Below are positions 26,277 through 34,618 of a stretch of 64,000 nucleotides of DNA, piece after piece; the first letter of the stretch is position 1; each line of letters opens with the position of its first letter. The notes under the pieces were generated by a model. It made no database searches, was not told where the DNA came from, and saw only the letters and a list, made by a program, of their open reading frames with translations. The stretch comes from Flectobacillus sp049240685 (GTDB lineage Bacteria; Bacteroidota; Bacteroidia; Cytophagales; Spirosomataceae), in contig NZ_JBMLSD010000437.1 in NCBI RefSeq assembly GCF_049240685.1, forward strand, positions 23,920 to 87,919, read 5' to 3'. Both the position numbers and the translations under genes were made by a program.

Positions 26277-27362
26277 ATGAATAATTCGGCTGAAGTGCGG
26301 TTTGTGGATACGCTGCTAACAAAAGAAACTAGCTCATTTACCAAAAATGGACTTATACTTGTTGGTCTGACATTGGTACTAATCATCGTAGGTTTGTGGG
26401 CAGCAGGCTTGGGTGCAGTAGCAATTTCAATCCATGAGGTATGTCTTATTTTAGGTCAAAAATTAGGTTTTGTCAGTGGTACAATCAACGATCAAGCAAG
26501 TGTAATCCTTACAGTAATTCGATTGCCAAGAGTGTTAATGGGGATTCTGATAGGAGCCGTTTTAGGCATGACAGGAGCCTCTATTCAAGGTCTTTTTCGG
26601 AATCCATTGGCCGACCCAAGCCTGATTGGGATTTCATCGGGGGCCTCGCTGTTTGCAGTATCAATGATTGTGTTGGAACTTCATTGGTTGAGTGAATGGC
26701 AAATGCTAGGTTTGTTTGGTATGTCTATCATGTCATTTGTAGGGGCTTGTTTGACGGCTTTAGGCGTTTATCAATTGTCCAAGGTCGAAGGTAAAGCATC
26801 TGTAGCCAATATGCTTTTAGCAGGAATCGCCATCAATGCACTTTGCGGCGCTATTACAGGCTTGTTGACGTATTTGGCAAACGACGCTCAGTTACGAAGT
26901 ATTCAGTTTTGGGGACTAGGAAGTTTGGGTGGTGCTACTTGGGAAACACTTCAAGTAGGCGCAATAGGGTGTTTTTTGCCATTGGTGGCTATTCCTAGAT
27001 TGGGAAAATCGCTCAATGCTTTTGCCTTGGGTGAAGGTCAAGCGCAACATTTGGGAATCAATGCCAAGCGTTTGAAAATACAATTGATTTTATTGACCAC
27101 CTTAGGCGTTGGTATTTCTGTAGCGCTTTGTGGTACAATTGGTTTTGTAGGTTTGGTGATTCCACATATTACACGTATGTTGGTTGGTGCCGACCATCGT
27201 ATTGTTTTGCCAGCCTCTGCGTTGATGGGAGCTATTCTGTTGACCTTAGCCGATTTGATTTCAAGGACGATTGTGGCTCCTGCCGAGTTGCCAATAGGCA
27301 TCGTAACGGCCATTATTGGAACCCCAAGTTTTATAGCGATACTCATCAAAAATCGCCGATAG
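26277..27362 (+). CDS. hmuU: Heme ABC transporter permease (FecCD family)
   Basis: 361 residues with about ten membrane spans. Family marks: RLPRVLMGILIGAVLGMTGA, FRNPLADPSLIGISSGAS, NMLLAGIAINAL, FWGLGSLGGATW, and near the end GFVGLVIPHITRMLVGADH, a strong FecCD/BtuC signature. It forms the inner-membrane channel for heme with the ATPase encoded after a 330-bp non-coding insertion. It follows the binding-protein gene by only 4 nt. Confidence 0.92.
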   Translation: MNNSAEVRFVDTLLTKETSSFTKNGLILVGLTLVLIIVGLWAAGLGAVAISIHEVCLILGQKLGFVSGTINDQASVILTVIRLPRVLMGILIGAVLGMTGASIQGLFRNPLADPSLIGISSGASLFAVSMIVLELHWLSEWQMLGLFGMSIMSFVGACLTALGVYQLSKVEGKASVANMLLAGIAINALCGAITGLLTYLANDAQLRSIQFWGLGSLGGATWETLQVGAIGCFLPLVAIPRLGKSLNAFALGEGQAQHLGINAKRLKIQLILLTTLGVGISVALCGTIGFVGLVIPHITRMLVGADHRIVLPASALMGAILLTLADLISRTIVAPAELPIGIVTAIIGTPSFIAILIKNRR

Positions 27363-27692
27363 GTGAAATAGAGTTATCAGTTAATGGTATAGAAGTTATT
27401 GAAATACGTTAGTAATCAGAAGAATATCGTCAATATATGTCATAGGAATAAGTAATCGTGCAGAATTATATTTGATTAATTTAAGGTGTAAAGTATTGAT
27501 AATTAAAATTTTACATTAAAAATTCATAACTCATAATTCAGCATTCATATTTAAGTATTCATGCAGCAGTAGATTGTTTAGGCAACAGGCACAAGGCAAA
27601 GAGTGTTAAAATGCTTTTAATAACCACAACCATGTTTTTTCCAAAAACCCACTGCCGAAAGCCGATACCTGATTGCCCAAACCCTTTTTAAC
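27363..27692. repeat. R1a repeat inserted inside the heme operon
   Basis: The 330-bp gap between permease and ATPase genes holds one complete R1a copy (27576-27672) whose tail is 20 nt before the ATPase start, plus the flanking words ACTCATAATTCAGCATTCAT (27530-27549). No gene or clear terminator is seen, so the operon is probably still read through. Confidence 0.7.
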
Positions 27693-28538
27693 ATGATTGA
27701 AGTTCAAAATATCAATTATAGCATCAACAAACGACAACTCTTAAGTCAGGTAAGCTTTGATTTTCCTAGTGGAAAACTCTTGGCTATTATGGGGGCTAAT
27801 GGCGCTGGTAAATCTACTTTACTGAAAATATTGAGTAAAGAATTGCCTTATCAAGAAGGTAAAATTAGACTGGCACATCGCAACCTGAATACTTATCGCT
27901 CTGACGAACTAGCACAGATAAGAGCGGTATTAGCACAACAAAATACCCTAGCATTTGAATTCAAAGTGGATGATTTGGTAATGATGGGTCGATACCCGCA
28001 TTTTACTTCTCGGCCCAACGCCCAAGACCGAGCCATTGTGGAATACTGTTTAAACCAAACAGGTATTGCCCATCTTGCCAATCGTACTGTACATACTTTA
28101 TCGGGAGGTGAGCAACAACGTGTGTACTTGGCTAAAGTCATGGCGCAGTTGCTCGATTACGAATCACTATTTGATAAAAATTATAGGTCAAAACAGCCCA
28201 AGTATCTGTTTTTAGACGAGCCTGTAACAGGATTGGATTTATTTCATCAACAACAATTATTGACAACAGTAAAAGAGTTAACGCATAAAGGTTTTAGTGT
28301 GGTTGCCATTCTTCACGATTTGAATTTGGCCATGCAATTTGCCGACTCGGTCCTATTACTCAAAAAAGGGAAAATTGTGGATTATGGTGTCACACAAAAG
28401 GTTTTACAACCCGATTCCATTCATGAAACCTTTGGGATTCAAGTAAAATTATTTCAGGATAGTCAATTGGATTATCCCTTTATTATTCCATTTCAAGAAA
28501 ATATTTATCATAAAACAGCAAGGATATGTCAAGTATAA
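27693..28538 (+). CDS. hmuV: Heme ABC transporter ATP-binding protein
   Basis: 281 residues. Walker A is GANGAGKST (Lys40), Q-loop around LAQQN, signature LSGGEQQRVYLAK, Walker B YLFLDEPVTGLD and H-loop AILHDLNLA. These are the marks of the FecE/HmuV/BtuD class. It energises the HmuU permease. The gene overlaps the next one by 13 nt, which suggests coupled translation. The end of the R1a repeat provides its immediate upstream DNA. Confidence 0.92.
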   Translation: MIEVQNINYSINKRQLLSQVSFDFPSGKLLAIMGANGAGKSTLLKILSKELPYQEGKIRLAHRNLNTYRSDELAQIRAVLAQQNTLAFEFKVDDLVMMGRYPHFTSRPNAQDRAIVEYCLNQTGIAHLANRTVHTLSGGEQQRVYLAKVMAQLLDYESLFDKNYRSKQPKYLFLDEPVTGLDLFHQQQLLTTVKELTHKGFSVVAILHDLNLAMQFADSVLLLKKGKIVDYGVTQKVLQPDSIHETFGIQVKLFQDSQLDYPFIIPFQENIYHKTARICQV

Positions 28539-29548
28539 CCCTTTCTCTCAAAGAGATTTATCAAAATTTTCAAGCCGAAAATCCGAAAGTTAGAATAAGA
28601 GATGCTGCCAAGCAATTGGGCGTTTCTGAGGCAGAGTTGCTTGCCACCGCGATTGGCGAAGGCGTGGTGCGACTGAGTGGTGATTTTAGAGAGTTGATGA
28701 AGCAAATTCCTTCACTCGGATATGTGATGGCGCTTACGCGTAACGAAAGTTGCGTGCATGAGCGTAAAGGAAAATATGAAAAAGTATCATTCAACAACCA
28801 TGTAGGTTTGGTATTAGGAGAAGACATAGACCTTCGTTTGTTTATGAGTCATTGGAAATTTGGTTTTGCTGTTGAAGCTCAAAATAAAAGCCTTCAGTTT
28901 TTTGATGAAAATGGCAATGCGGTTCATAAGATATTCTTGCAAGAAAGTAGCAATATTGAGGCATTCCAAAATATTGTTTCAGCCTTTCGCGATAATGAGC
29001 AGTCATCAATATTGGAGGTGATTCCTGAAACTGAATTTGTGGCACCACCCGCCAATCCTGATTTGGACGTTGAGGCCTTTCAGGAAGCTTGGTTAAAATT
29101 AGAAGACACCCATCAGTTTTTTCCTTTATTACAAAAATTTGGGGTAAATCGTCAGCAAGCTTTGGCTTATGCACCTGAAGGATACGCACAGAAGGTTTCG
29201 GTTGAGCAAGTAAAGCAGGTACTAGAAGAAGTATCAAGTACAAATACCGAAATTATGATTTTTGTGTCGAGCAAAGGCTGTATTCAAATTCATACAGGCT
29301 TGGTTCAAAAATTGGTAGCTATGGGTCCATGGTTCAATGTTTTGGACCCACAATTCAACCTACATTTACGTGAAGACCATATTGCTGAGGCATGGCTTGT
29401 GAAGAAACCAACCAATGATGGCATAGTAACAAGTTTGGAATTGTTTGATGAAAACTTCCAACAAATCGCTTTAATTTTTGGAAAAAGGAAACCGGGAAAA
29501 CCAGAATTAGAAGCTTGGCGAGAAGCCTTGGCGAAATTTATAAACTAA
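28526..29548 (+). CDS. hmuS: Hemin-degrading factor (HemS/HmuS family)
   Basis: 340 residues, cytosolic, with two tandem halves of the HemS/ChuS fold. The N-terminal part has IRDAAKQLGVSEAELLATAIGEG (in parts), followed by VMALTRNESCVHERKGKYE and FNNHVGLVLGEDIDLRLF with the Arg/His residues typical of the heme pocket. The second half has SSKGCIQIHTG and WFNVLDPQFNLHLREDHIAEAW. HemS-type proteins bind or cleave incoming heme. Last gene of the heme operon, followed by a clear terminator. Confidence 0.92.
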   Translation: MSSITLSLKEIYQNFQAENPKVRIRDAAKQLGVSEAELLATAIGEGVVRLSGDFRELMKQIPSLGYVMALTRNESCVHERKGKYEKVSFNNHVGLVLGEDIDLRLFMSHWKFGFAVEAQNKSLQFFDENGNAVHKIFLQESSNIEAFQNIVSAFRDNEQSSILEVIPETEFVAPPANPDLDVEAFQEAWLKLEDTHQFFPLLQKFGVNRQQALAYAPEGYAQKVSVEQVKQVLEEVSSTNTEIMIFVSSKGCIQIHTGLVQKLVAMGPWFNVLDPQFNLHLREDHIAEAWLVKKPTNDGIVTSLELFDENFQQIALIFGKRKPGKPELEAWREALAKFIN

Positions 29549-29563
29549 TGATTGATTTTGTAG

Positions 29564-29595
29564 AATCGGTACCGTTTGCGTACCGATTTCTTTTT
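29564..29595 (+). terminator. Terminator of the heme operon
   Basis: Perfect 9-bp stem AATCGGTAC / GTACCGATT (29564-29572 and 29580-29588), 7-nt loop and a T-rich tail, 15 nt after the HmuS stop codon. Confidence 0.85.
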
Positions 29596-29780
29596 GTATG
29601 AGAGTCTGAAGAAATCTATGTATGTGGATAATCAGCTATCTCGAAAATTGCCTATTTAATCTACTGTCTACTTCTTTCTCTTTCCTAAAATTCCTTAATA
29701 TTTCTTTCTTTATGGCTCTTACAAATGTTTAAGGAGCAATGAATAGATTGCTCAAATAGAAAAGTTAATGATTTCAATCA

Positions 29781-29811
29781 TTGCTGAAGATTGTTTAAAA
29801 TGTTATTTTTG
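29781..29811 (+). promoter_or_regulatory. Promoter of the small exported protein / TonB receptor unit
   Basis: TTG (29781-29783), 20 nt, TATTTTTG (29804-29811) fits the Bacteroidota consensus. Transcription would begin near 29818, about 14 nt before the TTG start codon proposed for the next gene. Confidence 0.5.
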
Positions 29812-29831
29812 TTAAAATTTCTATAAAAATA

Positions 29832-30362
29832 TTGAGGGCAATCACGAGCATATTTTTATTCATACTATTACTAAATTCTATTTTTAGTAGCAGCATTGCT
29901 TTGTTAATGGTTCATGAAGCACCTGTAATTGAGCAGGAAGAGATTGTTTCTGAACGAATTGAGGTTGGTATGCCAATGATATTGCCTTATACTTTTGATT
30001 TTCATAATAGGGTAGAAGGAAGAGCCTTGGTAGAACACGATGGTAAATTTTATAGTGTAGTAGAAAAAATCTATCGTAATGATAGTTTGATAACAGTATT
30101 ACAACTGAATGAAAAAGCTACCAAAAAAATCAAACAAATAGCCCAAGAACTTCAATCAGAAAGTGGCCAAATTCCTAGTCCAGTTCAAAAAGCATTAGCA
30201 TTATGTAAGCACCTGTTAATCGAATATTTGCCTACTGTCGACTACTCCACTATTTCTTTTGGAAATAGTCCTTTGTTTATCTATGCACCTAAGACTTTTC
30301 ACTATGTAAGTTTGTATCATTTCTCGTACTATCTGAAACTTCTAAAACCACCCTGTTTCTAA
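29832..30362 (+). CDS. Small exported protein preceding a TonB receptor
   Basis: 176 residues from a TTG start, chosen because it gives a complete hydrophobic N-terminal segment (residues 4-26) and fits the upstream promoter. I recognise no named domain. The middle is charged. The C-terminus is aromatic and ends KLLKPPCF, resembling the LLKPPTVA end of the small protein at 38961-39359. Both stand just before a TonB receptor. Such small genes at TonB loci are common in Bacteroidota and their role is unknown. A surface or periplasmic accessory to iron or metal uptake is inferred from position. Confidence 0.55.
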   Translation: MRAITSIFLFILLLNSIFSSSIALLMVHEAPVIEQEEIVSERIEVGMPMILPYTFDFHNRVEGRALVEHDGKFYSVVEKIYRNDSLITVLQLNEKATKKIKQIAQELQSESGQIPSPVQKALALCKHLLIEYLPTVDYSTISFGNSPLFIYAPKTFHYVSLYHFSYYLKLLKPPCF

Positions 30363-30460
30363 ATTTATTATAATTAATTTGTATTTTACTGTTAAAGATA
30401 ATTCTTCACAAAACGCAATAAATTGATTTTTTTTGCGGATTTATTGTGAGTGGAATACTA

Positions 30461-30502
30461 TTTTTTACAATAAAATAAATACAAAATAATTATTGTAAAA
30501 AA
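30461..30502. repeat. AT-rich perfect inverted repeat between the small gene and receptor
   Basis: Arms TTTTTTACAATAA and TTATTGTAAAAAA (30461-30473 and 30490-30502) are perfectly complementary with a 16-nt spacer. It may be an operator or an AT-rich terminator of the upstream gene. No T-tract follows on the plus strand. Confidence 0.5.
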
Positions 30503-30544
30503 GTGATTACTTGCACACAATTAGATTTAAGTTATGTGTTGAGG

Positions 30545-30690
30545 TTCCAAGGCAACGAGTGTTAAAATGTTTTTTAGTAACAATAGATATGTTTTTGCCG
30601 AATGCCCAAAGCTGAAAGCCGTTTGCTACAGGAAAAAGTGTTTTTTATGAAATTATAAAGCCCTTTTGCCTAAAGCCAATTGCTTGAATC
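30545..30690. repeat. R1a and R1b dispersed repeats
   Basis: A forward R1a copy (about 30545-30628: CAAGGCAACGAGTGTTAAAATG, GCCGAATGCCC, AAAGCCG) is joined to an R1b piece (about 30628-30690: TTTTTTATGAAATTATAAAG, TTTTGCCTAAAGCC). It separates the small gene from the receptor gene it appears to precede. Confidence 0.6.
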
Positions 30691-30786
30691 TAATTTTGGA
30701 TTCATGATGCGATTTTTAGATTATGCATAAATCTGATTATCAATCTTTTATATTAGAAGTACATTGGATTTTTTTAAAGAAAAGAA

Positions 30787-32973
30787 ATGAATATAAAATA
30801 TATTATTACTGCCATATTTTTAACTTTGGGGGCTTTGGATACCAATGCCCAAACAGCTGATTCTACTAAATCTAAGGAGTTACAAACCATTACGGTAGAA
30901 GGCAAAAGTCTTCGCGAAGATATAAGTCGCCTGTCAGGTATTACTGGTACGTATATTATGGAAGGTAAGAAAAGCGAGGTGCTGAAGGTCTCCCAATTGA
31001 ACGCCAGTATTACCGACAAAACGGGTCGTCAGATATTCGCTAAAGTCCCTGGTGTATTTGTGTACGACATGGATGGAACGGGCAATCAGGTCAATATTTC
31101 GACTCGAGGACTTGACCCACATAGAGGTTGGGAGTTTAATATTCGTAAAGATGGCGTCATTACCAACTCAGATATGTATGCCTATCCTGCAAGTCATTAT
31201 AGCGTACCGATGGAAAGCGTAGAACGTATTGAACTGGTTCGAGGAACGGGTGCTTTGCAATATGGAGCACAGTTTGGCGGAATGCTCAACTACGTAAGCA
31301 AGCAAGCTAGCGACCATAAAGCGATTGAATTGGAAGCTATTTCGACGGCGGGTTCATACAATCTTCTGAGCAACTATGTTTCATTGGGAGGAACACTCAA
31401 AAAGTGGAAATATTATACCTATTTTCTGCAAAAGTCAAGAGACGGATACCGTGATTATGAACATACCAATATGAACGCTCAAGGTGCTGTGGTGCAGTTT
31501 GCACCGAATGAAAAATGGAATTTTAGATTAGAATGGGCTCGTTCGAGCTATTTATATCGCATCCCTGGGCCGTTGACAGATGCCATGTTTGCTGCTGACC
31601 CGACTCAAGCAACACGTACCCGTAACTATTTTAGTCCGACGATTAATGTGCCTTCTTTTAGAGCAACTTATCATTTGAGTGCCAACACAACGTTAGAGTT
31701 TACTTCTTCGGCAGTAATTGGAACTAGAAATAGCGTGATGTTTGATAAACTGGCAACCATTCAGGACACGCTAAATCGTGCGACTTTACAATATGCTAAT
31801 CGTCAGGTAGATATCGACCGATTTAATAGTTTTACCAATGAATTACGTGTCTTGAGTCATTACAAAATAGGTCAAATGGAAAGCAATTTGGCAAGTGGTG
31901 TTCAGGTAATGACAAACGATTTGCATCGTACACAATTGGGTAAGGGTACAACAGGCGATGACTATGATTTAACTTTAGTAGACCCTGTTTGGGGCAGAGA
32001 TTTACATTTTGCTACCAACAATATCGCCATTTATGCAGAGAATAGCTTTTATGTTATGAACAATCTGAAAGTCAATGCAGGGGCACGGGTTGAAATGGGA
32101 GAGAGCCGTATGAGTGGAACGATTAGCTATTATCCTGAAAATAAAATTCCTGTATCCATCAAGCACCAATATCCTTTGTTGGGCGCAAGTTTTAGCTACA
32201 AACCGAGCTCTACGGGAGAAATTTATGGCGGTTTTTCTCAGATGTACAGACCTATGATTTTCAAGGATTTAGTGCCGAGTTCTATTTATGAAAAAGTAGA
32301 CCAAAATATCAAAGATGCCAAAGGGTATAATGTGGAGTTGGGCTATAGAGGTAGAAAAGGCTTTTTGAGATGGGATGTGACAGGATTTTTGTTGAGATAT
32401 GATAATCGTTTTGGAACGCTAGGAATTACAGATGAGACAGGTACATTCATTACTTATCGAACTAATATTGGAAATTCGGAAACAAAAGGCTTGGAGATTT
32501 TCATTCAAGGAGATTGGAATTTGAGTAAAAAATCGTCTCTCTCAATCTTCACTTCGACCTCATTCATGGATGGAAAATATGTTTCGGGAGAAGTGAAAAC
32601 GGGCAATGCAAATATCTCGGTGGTAGGCAATAAGATTGAGAGTGTTCCTTCGGTAATTACACGCAATGGTCTAACTTTCAACATAGGGGCTATTAGCTCA
32701 ACGCTTTTGTATAGCTACACTTCTGAAACATTCGCAGATGCGCTAAATACTCGCACGCCAAATGCAAGTGGAGCTATTGGTTTGGTACCATCGTATGGTA
32801 TTCTGGACTTGAATGCAGCTATGAGACTAAGCGATATGATTCAGTTGAAACTGAATATCAATAACATTACTAATGAAAATTATTTTACTAAAAGACCGCT
32901 ATTCTATCCTGGTCCAGGCATTTGGCCTTCGGACGGGAGTAATGTACAACTGTCTTTGACGGTTAAGATTTAG
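30787..32973 (+). CDS. TonB-dependent receptor, FecA-like (ferric chelate)
   Basis: 728 residues with a signal peptide to about Asn-Ala-Gln (22). There is no CarboxypepD domain. A TonB-box-like LQTITVEGKSL is followed by the plug (QIFAKVPGVFVYDMDGTGNQ, NISTRGLDPHRGWEFNIRKDG, RIELVRGTGALQYGAQFGG) and the barrel, which ends LSLTVKI. The plug sequence is that of FecA/Fe(III)-dicitrate-type receptors. Ferric citrate or a similar chelate is a reasonable guess. There is no adjacent FecI/FecR pair and no N-terminal signalling domain, so regulation differs from the E. coli system. Confidence 0.8.
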   Translation: MNIKYIITAIFLTLGALDTNAQTADSTKSKELQTITVEGKSLREDISRLSGITGTYIMEGKKSEVLKVSQLNASITDKTGRQIFAKVPGVFVYDMDGTGNQVNISTRGLDPHRGWEFNIRKDGVITNSDMYAYPASHYSVPMESVERIELVRGTGALQYGAQFGGMLNYVSKQASDHKAIELEAISTAGSYNLLSNYVSLGGTLKKWKYYTYFLQKSRDGYRDYEHTNMNAQGAVVQFAPNEKWNFRLEWARSSYLYRIPGPLTDAMFAADPTQATRTRNYFSPTINVPSFRATYHLSANTTLEFTSSAVIGTRNSVMFDKLATIQDTLNRATLQYANRQVDIDRFNSFTNELRVLSHYKIGQMESNLASGVQVMTNDLHRTQLGKGTTGDDYDLTLVDPVWGRDLHFATNNIAIYAENSFYVMNNLKVNAGARVEMGESRMSGTISYYPENKIPVSIKHQYPLLGASFSYKPSSTGEIYGGFSQMYRPMIFKDLVPSSIYEKVDQNIKDAKGYNVELGYRGRKGFLRWDVTGFLLRYDNRFGTLGITDETGTFITYRTNIGNSETKGLEIFIQGDWNLSKKSSLSIFTSTSFMDGKYVSGEVKTGNANISVVGNKIESVPSVITRNGLTFNIGAISSTLLYSYTSETFADALNTRTPNASGAIGLVPSYGILDLNAAMRLSDMIQLKLNINNITNENYFTKRPLFYPGPGIWPSDGSNVQLSLTVKI

Positions 32974-32974
32974 C

Positions 32975-33066
32975 GAGTTATGATTGAGTGGATGAGTGGT
33001 TTAATATGTATTTTCTCCGAAGAGACGCAATGCTAATACAATCACTTATCCACACAATCTCAACTC
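32975..33066. mobile_element. MITE-like palindromic element, copy 2 (92 bp)
   Basis: Ends pair at 20 of 24 positions (GAGTTATGATTGAGTGGATGAGTG against the right arm at 33043-33066). The core has AGAGACGCAATGC. It fills the whole gap between the stop codons of the FecA-like receptor and the convergent HigA-like gene and could act as a terminator for both. Confidence 0.65.
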
Positions 33067-33069
33067 ACT

Positions 33070-33426
33070 CTAGGAGAGTAAAATATGTGCTGGAATACCA
33101 AGATGTTGATGGAGGTATTTCATAAATCGTACACTCATGGGCTTCTTACCATTAAGTATTTCTGATATACTACTTTTACTCATTCCTATTTGCTTTGCTA
33201 AGCTGATTTGATTTAATCCTTGTTCCTCCATTTCGAATTTTAGCGCTTCTATGGGAGATAGAGTTTCAATTTTATGGTGCTTTAGCTCGTATTCATGAAC
33301 TAAAATTGATAATAACTCAAGTAAATCGCCCTCCTTTGTATTTGGCTTAGCGTGAAAAATAGCCTCCATTTTTTTTAATGCAGACTCATACTCTTCTTCA
33401 GTTTTTATTGGTTTGTTAATTTCCAT
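33070..33426 (-). CDS. HigA-like XRE-family regulator without a HigB partner
   Basis: 118 residues. The N-terminal ~60 residues (IKTEEEYESALKKMEAIF, LLELLSILVHEYE) are those of HigA-type antitoxins. A helix-turn-helix follows at about 73-105 (LNQISLAKQIGMSKSSISE, ILNGKKPMS). In HigBA systems a ~100-residue HigB RNase gene precedes higA. Here only 52 nt separate the start from the PepSY gene upstream and no HigB frame is present. It is therefore an orphan regulator or a remnant of a toxin-antitoxin pair, possibly translated from the upstream iron-locus transcript. Confidence 0.75.
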   Translation of the reverse strand: MEINKPIKTEEEYESALKKMEAIFHAKPNTKEGDLLELLSILVHEYELKHHKIETLSPIEALKFEMEEQGLNQISLAKQIGMSKSSISEILNGKKPMSVRFMKYLHQHLGIPAHILLS

Positions 33427-33478
33427 AATATTGGTAATGCTAAGAGCTATGTTCGATGGTTTTCGAAAATAAAGCTAA

Positions 33479-34561
33479 TCATTTTTTCACCTTTCTCCAC
33501 CACAACAAAAAGCCTGTAATTGACAATAGGGCAGGGCTGAGTCCTAAAATAACATAAAGTATTTTGAGTAAAATACCTCCGTAGTTACCTACATGGAGCG
33601 GATAAAACAGGGCTTCGACTTTGTCCCAAAATGCCATTTCTTCAAATCGTCCCATACTGCTAAACGCTCCTGTTTGAGCGTCAAATTTGACAAAATTCCC
33701 TCCTGCAAACAAGGCGTTTTGCCCCGCGATATTTCCTCGAACATTGAATTTCTTTTCTGCTTGGGTTGGGAAATAGACATAATTCGGCACTAAATCTGGC
33801 ATTTTTAGTCTGGCTTCCTGATACATTTTGTCGATTGAAGCTTTTGCAAGTGTATTGGGAGAAGCTAATTCTTTTTCTACTGCCCATTTGTCTGTTTCAA
33901 AAGCAAATAAATTCATCCAAAAGCCTGTGAAAAAAACCACTATATTGAAAAGTAACGCCCAAACGCCGACAATTCTATGTAAATCAGAAGAAATGGTACG
34001 CCAGTTTTTGGTTTTGATTTGCACTTTAAAAGTAAGTACTTTCCAAATAAATTTTCGGTAAACAATCAATCCCGTAATTATCGAAATGAGCATACAAATC
34101 CCCATAATGGCAGTTAGCGCCGCGCCAGGCATTCCTAAATGGAAAGAGAAATGGAATTGAAATAGCCAATCCATCAACCCTGTCACAAAAGTGTCACTTC
34201 GCCCTGTTCGGATGATTTGTCCTGTGTATTGGTTGATATTCAAGCCACCCAAATCATAGGTCATCAATTTGGCATCGTTGAGATATAAACGAAACTTGTA
34301 TGACTCATCAGGAGCCGCCACAGGGTTTATCCATGAGGCACCATCTAATCGAGGATATTCTTTGACAATTACCTGATAGAGGCTATCTAATGAAAGGGGT
34401 TTTCCTGTAGGAACTACCTTCGTAGAGGTATGGTCGAGGAAGTGTTCTAGTTCATCTTTGAAGACTAATATTGAGCCACTTACGCCTAGGAGTAATAGGA
34501 AAATCCCAGTTACTAAGCCAAACCATTTGTGAACACTATAAATATTTCGATAAATACGCAT
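33479..34561 (-). CDS. PepSY-associated membrane protein (iron/siderophore reductase-like), first of two
   Basis: 360 residues with four membrane spans: about 13-34 (after YSVHKWFGL), about 145-165, about 195-215 and about 330-352. The periplasmic PepSY-type loop lies between the first and second (LDSLYQVIVKEYPRLDGASW). Conserved His residues next to the membrane (VHKWF, DLHRIVGVW, FHFSFHLGM) suggest heme ligands, as in FoxB- and PiuB-type reductases of siderophores. It is 57 nt after a second PepSY gene, itself after a TonB receptor. The three probably act as receptor and inner-membrane reductase or release system for one ferric chelate. Confidence 0.8.
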   Translation of the reverse strand: MRIYRNIYSVHKWFGLVTGIFLLLLGVSGSILVFKDELEHFLDHTSTKVVPTGKPLSLDSLYQVIVKEYPRLDGASWINPVAAPDESYKFRLYLNDAKLMTYDLGGLNINQYTGQIIRTGRSDTFVTGLMDWLFQFHFSFHLGMPGAALTAIMGICMLISIITGLIVYRKFIWKVLTFKVQIKTKNWRTISSDLHRIVGVWALLFNIVVFFTGFWMNLFAFETDKWAVEKELASPNTLAKASIDKMYQEARLKMPDLVPNYVYFPTQAEKKFNVRGNIAGQNALFAGGNFVKFDAQTGAFSSMGRFEEMAFWDKVEALFYPLHVGNYGGILLKILYVILGLSPALLSITGFLLWWRKVKK

Positions 34562-34618
34562 GATTGTTGATGTTCCTTAAAATCGGCTATCAGTTATCTG
34601 ACAGCCGATGAACGAAAA

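Noticed and set aside
33040..33060. DnaA box (TTATCCACA)
   Set aside because: It lies within the MITE-like element between two gene ends, not in an origin, and is single.
33427..33478. HigB toxin gene upstream of the HigA-like gene
   Set aside because: Only 52 nt are available before the PepSY gene, too short for a HigB.
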